64,000 nt of DNA from positions 16,262 to 80,261 of the forward strand of contig JANWJE010000138.1 in the NCBI GenBank assembly GCA_025451995.1, written 5' to 3'. The notes under the pieces are model-generated. The model was not told the origin of the DNA, searched no databases, and saw only the letters and a list, made by a program, of their open reading frames with translations. Shown here piece by piece: positions 29,601 through 39,000 of this stretch. A program made the position numbers and the translations under genes. Origin of the DNA: Parachlamydiaceae bacterium. Lineage in GTDB: Bacteria; Chlamydiota; Chlamydiia; Chlamydiales; Parachlamydiaceae. Each line of letters starts with the position of its first letter. Within the stretch, counting starts at the first letter, position 1.

Positions 29601-32600
29601 TATTAATCTTTAGGGTTAATTCGCTAAAACGAATAGAATCAAATCCAAGATCGCCAAAATTAATAGTGGGATCAATCTCTGCTACTGCAGATGCGAGTAT
29701 TTCTCCTACAATCTCTTGCATTTCAGCAATGATTGTCTGCGTTCTTATGTCTTGCTGCTTTAGAGGTAACGCGGGCAACGATCCCCGAGCCAGTTTATTT
29801 TGGGCAATTGCTACCAGTTGTTTTTTATCCGTCTTACCATTAGGAGAAAGCGGCCATTGGTCAATCTCTATAATATGTTCTGGGATCATATGTTCGGCTA
29901 GGCTCTGCATGAGCAGCTGTTTTATATTTACTTGTTCGAGTTGTTTACCTTTTTCTTCAGATAGAATATAAGCAACTAATTGTTTATGTTTTTTTTCATC
30001 TTCATATAAAATAACTGCCGCATGATTGCGTGTTAAGATGAGACGCAAATGATGCTCGATTTCCTCAAGTTCAATACGCAGACCCCTTAATTTAACTTGT
30101 TGATCCAGCCTTCCAACATATTCTATATTTCCGTCCGGTAAATAGCGCGCTGCATCACCTGTGCGATAGATCACCAGATTTTGTTGCTTCAACTTCTCGT
30201 TTTCAGTCGCGAAGGGATTTTTCAAAAACTTTTCATTTGTTAAGTCTGGACGATTGCGATATCCGCGCGCAACGCCAACCCCTCCTATGTAAAGCTCTCC
30301 AAAGACTCCGATGGGGACCGGTTGCATGTTTTGATTGAGTATATACAATTGTGTATTAGCAATAGGACGACCGATTGGGATGCTAGATAAATGACTCACC
30401 TCTTTACAATGCCAATAACTCACATCGATAGCCGCTTCAGTTGGACCATATAAATTATGCAGTTGTGTCGATTGAAACCGGGTTAGAAATTTTTTTGCTA
30501 ATTCAACAGGTAAAGCCTCCCCACTGACAAAAACCATTCGTAATGTATGCACAAAAGCATAATCGACAAGCAAAAAAACAGATAACACTGAAGGGACAAA
30601 ATGGAGTACGGTAATCCCCTGATGCTGAATAATTTTAGTTAATTCCAACACATCTTTGTGGATTTGCGGGGGGGCAATGACCAATTGACTTCCATACAAT
30701 AATGGCCAGAAAAATTCCCAAACGGATACATCAAAACTCATGGGGGTTTTTTGCAATACTTTATCATGAGAAGTGAGTTGATATTCATGTTGCATCCATT
30801 CGATGCGGTTTACTAGGCTGCGGTGTTTATTTTCTACCCCTTTTGGAACGCCAGTGGAACCTGAAGTGTAAATCACATAAATCAAATGATCAGGTGTAGT
30901 CAAAGAAATAGGATCAAAATGGGGTTGCTCGCTTAACGCCTCATCCATTTCATCCATGTTGAGAATATGACCTGAATAACCTAAAAATAAATGCTGCCAT
31001 GTTGCATGTGTCATTAAGATTTTTGATTGACTGTCTCTTAACATGAACTGCAAACGCTCGGAAGGATAATCGCTATCTAAAGGGAGATATGCTCCCCCGG
31101 CTTTTAAAATAGCTAATAACCCAATGACGAGATCTAAAGAACGTTCCATACAGATTGCAACAACATCGTCAGGGAGGACGCCTAAATGTTGTAAAAAATG
31201 TGCAACCTGATTAGCCCTGAGATTCAATTCTTTATAAGTCATTTTCTGGTCGCCATAAGAGATTGCAACATCTTCTGGCGTCCGCTCAACCTGCTCAACA
31301 AATAGTTGGTGCAATGTTTTATTCTCTGAATAGTTTCTTTTGGTTTGATTCCATTGAATCAATAACTGATGTTTTTCCCCATTCGTCAACAATGAAAGAT
31401 AGCTTACAGGTGTATGTGGTTGTTTGGAAATCTCCTGTAGCAACTGCAAGAAATGCTGCATGATGCGAGTGACAGTGTTTTCTGAAAACAAGCCGGCATC
31501 GTATTTTAAAGTTAATTTTAATTGTTTTTCTACTATGATCTCTAAATTTAAATCGTAGGCCGGCCTTCCACTCTCAGCCCAAATCACTTCTGGTTCGGAA
31601 GGATTGGGTACTACATTCTGATCTGCAAATTGAATCAAATTAAATAAGACTTGAAAAAGAGGAGGAGTGTGGGGTATCCGCTCAATTTTCAACTCTCTTA
31701 ATAATGCAGATAATGAAAAAGATTGATGCTTTCGAGCTGCTTCAATCAAGACATGATTCGACTTCATCAACTCTATAAATGTCTGGTTGTCAATAAAGTT
31801 TGCTCTCAAAGGTATCGTATGAATAAATAATCCCAACCCATCACGCGTGTCGAAATTGTCCCTGCCAAGATAGGGAACTCCAACAACAATATCTGATGCT
31901 CCACTGTAATGAGATAATAACACTTGATATGCTGACAACAAGCAATTAAATAAGGTCACATGTTCTTGCTGTGCCAATTTTTGCAAATGAGCAGTCAATT
32001 CAGCCGAAGCCGTCAATCGAATTTCTTCTATATGGGTTTTTCCAGAACGAGGTGCGTTGGTAGGCAGCTGCAAAACATCAGGATTGCTGGAGAACTGCTT
32101 TTTCCAAAAGTTCAATGACGCAATTTTTTCTTCATCCCGTTCTAACGATTCTTGCAATAAATGGGTCGAATATTGATAAGCTGCGGGCATGTGACTTTCG
32201 CGCAGGAGAGTGTGCAAATCCTTTGTAAATACAAATAATGACCATCCATCCATTATCATATGATGAAAAACAGCAATAAGGACATGTTCTTCCTTACTGA
32301 GCTGAACCAATGCTGTATGCATGAGTGGAGATTGTGAAAGGTTGATGGGTTGATTCTTGTATTTTTCAATCAATGCATCCAATTGTTGTTGGCGAATAGT
32401 CGGTGTGAGCTTTTCATCTAGGGAAAATATAGGCAAATCGATTTCAACCTGTGGAGAAACTATAATTTGAGGCCTATTTCCTTTTGTATCAATTCTCATT
32501 CTCAGTGCATCATGACGATTTAAAATTAATTTTAAAGCCTGTTTAAATAAGTTTGAGTGATAGGATCCTCGAAATTTTAAAGCGACCCCCATGTTATATT

Positions 32601-33030
32601 CTGCAGAATGGGGGTCAGCCAAAGAGAAAGAATATAATTGACTTTGCATGATCGACAAAGGCAAGGCCTTTGAAGAAGCGATGTTTTCAACAACAGGAAT
32701 TGTTGATGAATTGTAGGTTGGAACTCCTTCTAATGGAAGTAGCAGTAACTTTTGACAATTTTCTTCTTGATGACGATAAAGATAGTCTGCGATTTCATCC
32801 AAAGTTTCGTATTCAAATAGGAGGGTCTTGCTGATTCCTGGAAAATCTTTACTGATTTGCTGATTAATCGTCGCTCTCATAATAGAATCGACACCATAAG
32901 CTGTGAATGGGCGGCTTGTTTGGAGCCTTTCCTCAGGAACTTTTGTGATCTTAGCTAAAATTCCTTGCAGATAGTTTCGCACACCGTTTAAGACTAACCC
33001 CCGCTTTTCATCGTTTACTGAAATTCTCAT
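23611..33030 (-). CDS. Trans-AT PKS-NRPS hybrid, 3139 aa: ACP, C-A(Ser)-PCP, KS-KR-ACP, KS0-ACP
   Basis: Residues are counted from a TTG two codons before the chosen ATG (33028-33030; GGAG eight bases upstream, and ATGA overlap with the preceding gene). ACP 15-92 (Ser51); C 118-550 (HHMIMDG 258-264, complete HHxxxDG); A 575-1080 (YTSGSTGVPKG, YGPTEAA, YRTGD); PCP 1100-1172 (Ser1134); KS 1208-1640 (Cys1372, His1508, His1555); KR 2023-2210 (Tyr2174, but Ala2161 where the catalytic Ser is expected); ACP 2280-2355 (Ser2314); KS 2424-2845 (Cys2592, His2765, but Gln2727 in place of the first His, so probably non-elongating); ACP 3052-3125 (Ser3085). The A-domain pocket reads D769 V770 W773 H812 F836 S838 L862 I870 D871 K1068, the code known for serine. 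The N-terminal ACP completes the last module of the 3634-residue protein, and the C-terminal ACP should feed the KS at the start of the 7648-residue protein. Repeats of families B and C lie in linkers at 1177-1194, 2386-2421 and 2996-3053. Confidence 0.95.
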   Translation of the reverse strand: MRISVNDEKRGLVLNGVRNYLQGILAKITKVPEERLQTSRPFTAYGVDSIMRATINQQISKDFPGISKTLLFEYETLDEIADYLYRHQEENCQKLLLLPLEGVPTYNSSTIPVVENIASSKALPLSIMQSQLYSFSLADPHSAEYNMGVALKFRGSYHSNLFKQALKLILNRHDALRMRIDTKGNRPQIIVSPQVEIDLPIFSLDEKLTPTIRQQQLDALIEKYKNQPINLSQSPLMHTALVQLSKEEHVLIAVFHHMIMDGWSLFVFTKDLHTLLRESHMPAAYQYSTHLLQESLERDEEKIASLNFWKKQFSSNPDVLQLPTNAPRSGKTHIEEIRLTASAELTAHLQKLAQQEHVTLFNCLLSAYQVLLSHYSGASDIVVGVPYLGRDNFDTRDGLGLFIHTIPLRANFIDNQTFIELMKSNHVLIEAARKHQSFSLSALLRELKIERIPHTPPLFQVLFNLIQFADQNVVPNPSEPEVIWAESGRPAYDLNLEIIVEKQLKLTLKYDAGLFSENTVTRIMQHFLQLLQEISKQPHTPVSYLSLLTNGEKHQLLIQWNQTKRNYSENKTLHQLFVEQVERTPEDVAISYGDQKMTYKELNLRANQVAHFLQHLGVLPDDVVAICMERSLDLVIGLLAILKAGGAYLPLDSDYPSERLQFMLRDSQSKILMTHATWQHLFLGYSGHILNMDEMDEALSEQPHFDPISLTTPDHLIYVIYTSGSTGVPKGVENKHRSLVNRIEWMQHEYQLTSHDKVLQKTPMSFDVSVWEFFWPLLYGSQLVIAPPQIHKDVLELTKIIQHQGITVLHFVPSVLSVFLLVDYAFVHTLRMVFVSGEALPVELAKKFLTRFQSTQLHNLYGPTEAAIDVSYWHCKEVSHLSSIPIGRPIANTQLYILNQNMQPVPIGVFGELYIGGVGVARGYRNRPDLTNEKFLKNPFATENEKLKQQNLVIYRTGDAARYLPDGNIEYVGRLDQQVKLRGLRIELEEIEHHLRLILTRNHAAVILYEDEKKHKQLVAYILSEEKGKQLEQVNIKQLLMQSLAEHMIPEHIIEIDQWPLSPNGKTDKKQLVAIAQNKLARGSLPALPLKQQDIRTQTIIAEMQEIVGEILASAVAEIDPTINFGDLGFDSIRFSELTLKINKKYGIHIPPQVFYRYKNLEQLTQHFIQAYPEGAKKTHERPASQGKEELAGVSHFHVEKNSSESCDVAIIGIAGRLPQSPNIDIFWQNLINGKDMITEIPDDRWDWKAYADQPGVRWGGFISDVDKFDAAFFNISPLEADAMDPQQRLLLESVWHTLEDAGYQLSDVSNTRTGVFIGTTGNEYVFMQQEAGLESGIHSVSGIVQSIAANRISYFFNLKGPCAPIDTACSSSLVAVHRAVNAINSKECEMAIVSGVNLLLSPSFGYPTFSKMGMLSPDGKCKAFDASANGYVRAEGVITLLLKPLARALIDHDRIHAVIKGSAENHGGKTHGLTVPNPVAQSEVIVRAHQKAAIDPTTITYIEAHGTGTSLGDPIEIDGLQQAFGLSCKIYGKSINEASPCGIGSVKTHVGHLEGAAGIAGLLKGTLALSHKTLPANLHFKVPNPAIDLTNSPFYFMSETRPWTQLVDSFHHPIPRRAGISSFGFGGSNAHVILEEAPQQEPVIVNDQSHYVLTFSARQVESLMQKITDFIVWLADNKAIPLQHIAYTLNVKRTHFKFRKAFVVKSADELLHELTKAKSHNEASNIGKGYDSAFRGMIKSIIEEISKKQPLANAEFEEKLKLLADLYQQGFDIDWKELYPRGEVVSLPLYPFSKTRYWFKKEHQITSLNYFSPVWQGQSLKETVELTGSINSLCVFTNDTHLVNALTQHLTDTLIVHIRNGDRYQILHDNVYYIRMNEKSDYEQLFADLRKAAIPISHMIVSMPDDFQLENLLQQHLFLIQTIIQQKISAPCLLSVYLNENVLMNSALVGFAKCVKQEYPDFAIKIVGLDKDDRLAKYVCQELHAPKDSTFHVRYTNCARQIEQFEDIQQETMMNNDVPLRKGGVYLITGGLGKLGFQVASYLAKNYQAKLLLTGRSLLNSDIQSKLRILDAMGAETHYLAGDISKEATALKLVSHALQSWKALHGVFHCAGIIQDQLLIKKTWPSFKTVFETKVKGAIHLDKVLDNHPLDCFVLFSALVGYLGNVGQCDYAGANAYLNEFAIQRMDLRPGKSIAIGWPYWLEGGMQIEASHLQRQIDAGLSPLTHKEGMKALEYALKQNKPNLLIFYGNRSKILANEAIYPKHSTCCNFGNVDVKQKIAWELRVIMAETIKMDPNQILDSEYFSEYGFDSILFAIAADKINRQYAFKITPALFFTYLTLDQLVEYLLTAYPVQLNSDVQHSQGITEKKKTQVDISMDDIAAISAKKIHEPQNGVEEGSLRKGSPERGNASLGKEDLAGIADDIAVIGMSCKIPGAPNAATFWNNLLKNQTNIQPLPRKRKQWWQSLSSYNEKMIDESYCWGGFISQVETFDADFFKILPREAELLDPQQRILLEETWHCFEDAGYKPSELAGKNIGVFVGAQLIDYEDYFKEIFDPKIVTGTARTMLANRVSYHFDFTGPSETIDTSCASSSIAIQKAIQTIRLGECEVAVAAGISLLLSPKSFLGTKTLGILGQNGKCQSFARGGNGMIKGEGIGVLLLKKLKQAIQDGDNIHGIIKGVAVNHNGHSHTITSPNALRQAEVIQAALKQAKVSPEDIHYIETQATGSEMGDMVEFEAYKHVWQKASADSSCYLGNLKANIGHLESASGVISIIKVLLALKERMIPSSSPVLEINPHIVLEETPFKFNHDPISWKSNTTRYAGVHNYGFGGVNAHFILAEHPRTGGGYSSHKMKKYIFVLSANNKERLQRYAKNLYRYLHVNPTLHLASLAFTLQIGREEMEERVAFPAEDMESLMRQLKKFYRTGQTNRMSSNKLEEIADHWSHGGNVDWKLLYEYPLPSRISIPTYPFAKNSFWVKEKTTINSTQNAENGLYRPLVENSHLDLLRLSQIDPPRHPSRLGKGFLFRMRDAQFGFASQSPNGNFQPEAGIQDLIRQQIAEFAGLKSEEIDLKDSLFEQGIDSILLSQLFNKLSEIFEIDIGERIAHILEFPSIENIARQLKTTNNFSEDRNETRVVAL
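23878..24050. repeat. Family C palindromic repeat, full 173-bp copy
   Basis: Perfect 36-base inverted arms lie at 23878-23913 and 24015-24050 (TATACCGGCC ... TTTGGACT). A smaller central hairpin (CCCTTCCC / GGGAAGGG, 23960-23980) lies inside. The copy is translated as residues 2996-3053 of the hybrid synthase, between its last KS and last ACP. The interior is about 90% identical to the reverse complement of the copy at 34716-34888. Confidence 0.9.
25774..25880 (-). repeat. Family B repeat, full copy (~105 bp)
   Basis: Translated as KKIHEPQNGVEEGSL...GNASLGKEDLAG (residues about 2386-2421 of the hybrid synthase), between an ACP and the following KS0. It is nearly identical at DNA level to 52736-52838. 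The short outer arms CCGCTAAA / TTTAGCGG are inverted. Confidence 0.8.
29456..29507 (-). repeat. Family B repeat, shortened copy
   Basis: Only the two ends of family B are kept, encoding AKKTHERPASQGKEELAG between PCP and KS of the hybrid synthase (residues about 1177-1194). GGCTAA at one end pairs with TTAGCGCC at the other. Confidence 0.65.
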
Positions 33031-36000
33031 TTGCAAAACTCCGTAATCTTTTCAGAAATCTTCTCTAAATTCGCATGATTAAACATTGAATAATGATTGC
33101 TATCACTGATTGTAAAATGATGAAACTCAGCACCGATGAGCAGCTTAGGCCAGATTGATTTGTCCATTTTTTTGTTTGGAAAAGTTGTAGGAAGAAGCAA
33201 ACTCAGTGGATTGGTACCATCTTCTGGTGTTATAAGGGCAACCTTCACATCCTTGGCATCAAATGAAATGCCAAGATAATCTTGAATTGAAAAAATATGG
33301 GACATTAATGTCTTTACCCATTCATTGAAAGATTGAAGAGTAGGGAGCGCCATAGCCGTATTTTCTTTAATCCATTCATAGGCAAACTGTGCAATTTGAT
33401 GATTGCTCATCCCATTCACCCTCTCAAAAAAATCATCTTCAATCATAATATCATTAGTTTTATGGCCAAAAGCTTTAATAGCCCAATTCATCGCAAATAA
33501 ATATGATAGGATGTTCATATTCACATTCAAGAGAGACTTGAGCTCTTGTTGGGTATCAATATTTATCGCCACTGAAGGGGGATCTATTAAAATTAAATGA
33601 TTAGGTTTTCTATTTACCTCATTGAGTTGACGGCACACCTCAAAAGCAACCAATCCCCCATATGAAAGTCCCATTAAAGAAAAAACATTTGGAGCTTTAA
33701 AATTTTGAGTAATCACAATAGCATCGCGGGCAACTTCTTCAATTCTGACTTTGTGATCTTGTTCAAGAGTTTTGTATTTGATAGCAAATGGAGTATAAGC
33801 TGAGGTGGTCTTTAAAATTCTTTTAAAAATATGATGCCCTCCATCACCGCCAGGCAAGCAAAATAAGTTTTCTGATTTCTTTTTTGTTGTGTTAAAATGA
33901 TAATAATAACAGACAGATTTATCGGGCTCTTGCATTAATTTAACTAATATAACCTTTAAAGCTGCGAATAAATTATCTATGGTTTCTGATTTGAACAAAT
34001 CCTTTCGATAAATACACCCGAGTATAATCTCCTCGACATCTTCGGCAAGCAAAAATGAGAAGTCCATTAATGGGGTGATATTCTCCATCAGCAATTCTGC
34101 ATAGTTGAACAACTCAAATTTGTATTGGGAGGATGCTTCATTCTTATCAAATGCAGCTAAATTCAGACTATCTAATAGAATGTTGTAGAAAGGCAGATTC
34201 GCATTATTTCTTTTGACCCTCAACTTTTGAGCTAACTTATTAAATGTTATTTTTTGATGAGCAGATGCTTCTGAAAATACTGATTTGACTAAAGCCAACA
34301 ATTCTCTTCCCGTTGTCATTGATGTCAAACATATACGCAAAGGAATTAAATTGATAAAATCACCAATTTGGTCTTCATATTCAAATCGATGACGTTGATT
34401 TGAGGTCGCTCCAACAATCATATCTTTTTCATGCGTCCAGAGATGTAAAACAGTATAGATGCTAGATAGGATAAATAAAGTTAAAGAAATATGGTTTTTC
34501 TGACAGAATTCTCTGATGTCAAATCTTTCTTTTTCACTAAACTTGATATATGCTAAGCCTCCATGGATTTGCAGCTTTGAGTTGCTCTGATAATCGTATG
34601 GAACAGGACACTGCAATGGAGCATCTTTCAACTTTTCTTGCCACCATGCAAGTTCATCTGATTCAATCTTTGCATTGATTTTGAACTGATCAAGAACAAA
34701 ATGGGCGTATTGAGTTATACCGTCCTCTAGTTGAAATTTCCCATTTGGACTTGCTGCGGCTTTGCCAAATCGATCCTCCTCGTCACCCTTCCCGATTTGG
34801 GAAGGGCTTCCTCGTTCGGATACGCAAGGCTCGATTGGGCTTCGCCTCGCAGAGTCCAAATGGGAAGTTTCAACTAGAGGACGGTATATAGAAGATGGAA
34901 AGTGTTTATGCCCTTGTGCAAGCCTCTTATAGTTTGTCATTAACTCATTCATGAAAAAAGAAGCTGCTACACCATCGCAAATTGCATGATGGATATCCAA
35001 AATAATCATTTGTGATTGACTCATATTGATCAATTTTAATTCGTATAAAGGTCCTCTATTTAAATCAAAATGATGGAGTTTTTGTTGCTTCAGTAAGTTT
35101 GCAATGTGCTGTTTATTTTGCTCTGCATCACCAAAATAGTTCACAATTTCAATATTGGTTTTTACATTTTTATGTACAATCTGCACTAAAATATTGTTGA
35201 TTTTTGAAAAAGTTGTCCTTAATATTTCATGCCGATCTGATAAAACTTGAAGAGATTGTTGCAATAAATCGGGTTCCAGCGAAGTGGAGAAACTATAAGG
35301 CAATATGAGCCGATAGGATTCATTTTTATACAACTCAGTTTGTATGCACATCATTTTTTGAGAAAATGAAAGAGGATAATACTTTTCCCCTTCAATCATA
35401 CAAGCGGATAATTGAGTTTTTGCTTCCTCTATTTTTTTTAAAACCTCATCAGAAATTCCATTTTTCGCATATTCAACGATTAACTGGTCTGCAGTTTTAT
35501 ATAAACCAATACCCATTTCCAAAAAATGCGTGAACAGTTTTTGATTTTCTATGTTTTTAGCTTGGATTAATTGATCATCAGTCTCAAGGGTAAAGATTTT
35601 TCTTTCAATAAATTGTGGAAATTCCCCCGCTTCTTTTGGCAAATGTAATGAGCTCTTCTGCTGTAAAATTCTCTCAGCTAGGCTAGCAATTGTCGAATCG
35701 TGCACCAAGACATGTGTTTCCAAATCCAATTGATAATCATGGTTAATTCGGTTTAACAAACGCATGGATCGCAAAGAATCAATGCCGTATTCAATTAATT
35801 TTTTATTTACTTCAATTTCATTTTTAGGTAACTGCAACATGTTACCCAACATCTCTAGCAAATGATTTTCTATCCCTGTTACTTCAGAAGTCTTCGAAGG
35901 ACTTGAAGCGAATTTTTTTGGCTCTGGCAATGGAAGATGTGCTTTTAACCAAAAGCTTTGACGTTGGAATGGATAGTTGGGCAAGATAAGACATTTAGGC

Positions 36001-39000
36001 AAACAATGACCATAAAGTTGCTTCCAGTTAATTTCTCGTCCATAAATCCATGCATGAGCTAATGTTTGCCAATTGTGCTCATTTAATGACAGTTCTCCAT
36101 TGCTAAGATGCACATCGGATTCTTGATGTTTTGACAATTCAATGACCTGCGATGTTTGCGCAATAGATAAATTTCCATTGATATAACCTGTTAAGAGACC
36201 CATCAAATCTTCTTTGTGATTTGCTTTAACAGCCACTCCATGAATCATCGGTTCTCTGCCCGCTTGCAACGTATAGGCCAAATCGATGAGGTTAATCGTA
36301 GGATTAGTATTTAAAAAATCCATTACGCTGCGAATGAAAATTTTCAAAGCTTTAGGAGTTTTAGCAGAAAACAAAAATAAGAATGGTTTAGGAGTATCTT
36401 TTTCAATCAATAATGGATGAGAAGTCTGAATGTATTCTTCTACCAATATGTTTGCGTTGGTGCCGACGGCTCCAAAAGAATTAATCAAGGCTCTGCGCGG
36501 GTGTTTCGAACTTTTCCATTCCATTAATGATGTCTGTAAATAAAACGGGGAATCTTTTAAATCTATATCGGGATTTAAAGGTTCGGCATGAATCGTCGGA
36601 ACGAGTTGCTTTTCGCGAAATTGCAATAGCACTTTTGTCAATTGGGATATTCCGCATGCTGCCTCTAAATGGCCGATATTTGACTTCACAGTCCCCAAAG
36701 CACAAAAGCCTATTTCATTGGTCAGTGCCCTGAATGCTTTAATAAGTCCCGCAACTTCTAAAGCGTCACCAATACGAGAACCATTGGCTGCACTTTCGAC
36801 GTAGCCAATGCTGTTTGGATCCACGTTCGCTTTTTTTAAAGTATTCACGATTGATTCCGCTTGCACGACTGGATTGGGGAGTGTGTATGTGTGTGTGTTT
36901 CCACCATGGGTGATAGTCCCAGCTTTGATGACCCCAAGAATAGTATCCCCATCTTGAATTGCTAAGTGAAGGGGTTTAAGCAAAACCATTCCTGCACCTT
37001 CGCCAGGGACATAACCATCGCCCTGGCCCAATGCTGAACTTTTTCCTTTTTTGCTGATCATTCCGCCTTGAATGAGGACATCATACTTTGCCGGATGTAA
37101 ATGTAAATTGATTCCGCCAGCTAATGCTAATGACGACTCCCCTTTGCGTAGACTTTCACAGGCTAAATGAATGGCTGTGAGCGAACCTGCACAAGCTGCA
37201 TCTAATGTCATGCTTGGGCCTTGAAAATTAAAGAAATGCGAAATGCGATTAGCTATAGTCGCCGGTGTATAGACGGATATTTGAGCTGCGACATCAATTT
37301 GCTCTGAAGCGAAACCATACTGATAATACATATTCGCGATGTAAACACCGATTCCCTTTTTCTGGCTTTTCTGATATCGAGTTAAATAAGGACGCGTATA
37401 ACCAGCATTTTCAAAAACTTCCCAAGTCACTTCAAAGAGAAGCCTCAGCTCTGGTGTCATTATTTCAGCTTCATCGGCAATTAGATTAAAAAATTTGGCA
37501 TCAAATCCATCAATTTCTCTAATGAATCCACCTTTATAATGACTGCTATCCTTTGAAAGAATTTGACTTCTCTTCTCCGGCCAATTCTCAATACAATCGC
37601 GCCCTGATTGTAGGTTCTTCCAAAATTCAGTTAAATTATCGGCTTGTGGATACCGTCCACTTAGGCCAATCACTGCAATATCTTCCGTATGAAAAGGTGT
37701 TGTATCCCCTCTTGATTTTTCAACAACATCTAAGATAGGATTCGATATTGCATTATCAATTTTTAATAATTGAGATATCTCCTGCGAAAAATTTTCCAAT
37801 AAAAAAGCAGCTAAACTCTGCAATGTTTGATGCTCAAAGAATATTGTTTTAGATACTTTAGGAAAATCAAGGTGAAGACGTCGATTAAGAGATACAAACA
37901 TAATTGAATCAGCGCCATAACTCTGCATTGGCTGAGAAGCATTCACCTGATTAATGGGCACTCTAGTGATTTCAGAAAATATTCCTATTAAATATTTTTG
38001 GATCTCAGACAATAAATCTATGCTTTTAGAATGCGGCAATTTTAACCTAAAAACGGCAGTTGAAGACGCTAAAGCGACGCAATCTTTTGATCCACAATCG
38101 CTTTTGATTGGGGCTGCCTGCACCTTTTGGGAATGTTCAGCCCCTATCAAAAGCGATTCTGAATCAAAATCTTGCATCGCTTTAGCATCTTGAACTGCCG
38201 TTTTTAGGTTTAAAGCATGTTCGGTTTTATTCTTATCACCTGGCATGACTAAGATGTTAGGTGAGGTTACCTTCAAAGATTCTTCAAATATCTTCAGACC
38301 ATTCAAACTATCCAACATCCGCAACCCAAAATAATCAAAATAGATCTTGGCTTCTTTATCAGGTAAATGCATGTTTCCTTCCTGCCAATAAGGCCATTGC
38401 AAAGAGATGCATTTTCCATGGCATTTGCCGGATGCGACGCGATCAGACCTATTTGCTATATATTCGTCGAGAAAGCGATTGCCATAAGCATAGCTGCCTA
38501 ATCCATAATCACCCATTTCTGATGAAATGGAGGAAAATCCAGCGAAAAAATCTAGCTTGATCGCCAGTGTTGCTTGATCTAAGAAGTAAGTTCCTGCAGT
38601 TTTCGCTCGCACCGCTTGCTCAAAATCAGTCGGTGAAATTTTATCAATTGAACTAGGGGCTATCATTCCGGCGGCATGCAAAATACCATTTAATTCGCCA
38701 AAACGGTGTAAAATATTTGCAATCAAATCATCTACAGTACTTTGGCTTTCCCCAATGTCCGTTCTGATATACACAGCATCCGCCCCTAATTCCCTTAATG
38801 ATTCTAAAAACCGATTGATTTCCTCATTTAGCGCAGAGCGTCCAACTAAAATCAGTTTAGCTTGAGTATTTTTGGCTAAATAAGAGGCAAATAATCGACC
38901 CAGGCCTCCATTGCCGCCTGTGATCAAGTAAACTCCCCCTTGACGTAATACTGATTTTTTTTCATGTTTGAATTGGATTTCATGAAGCGTTCTTACAAGG

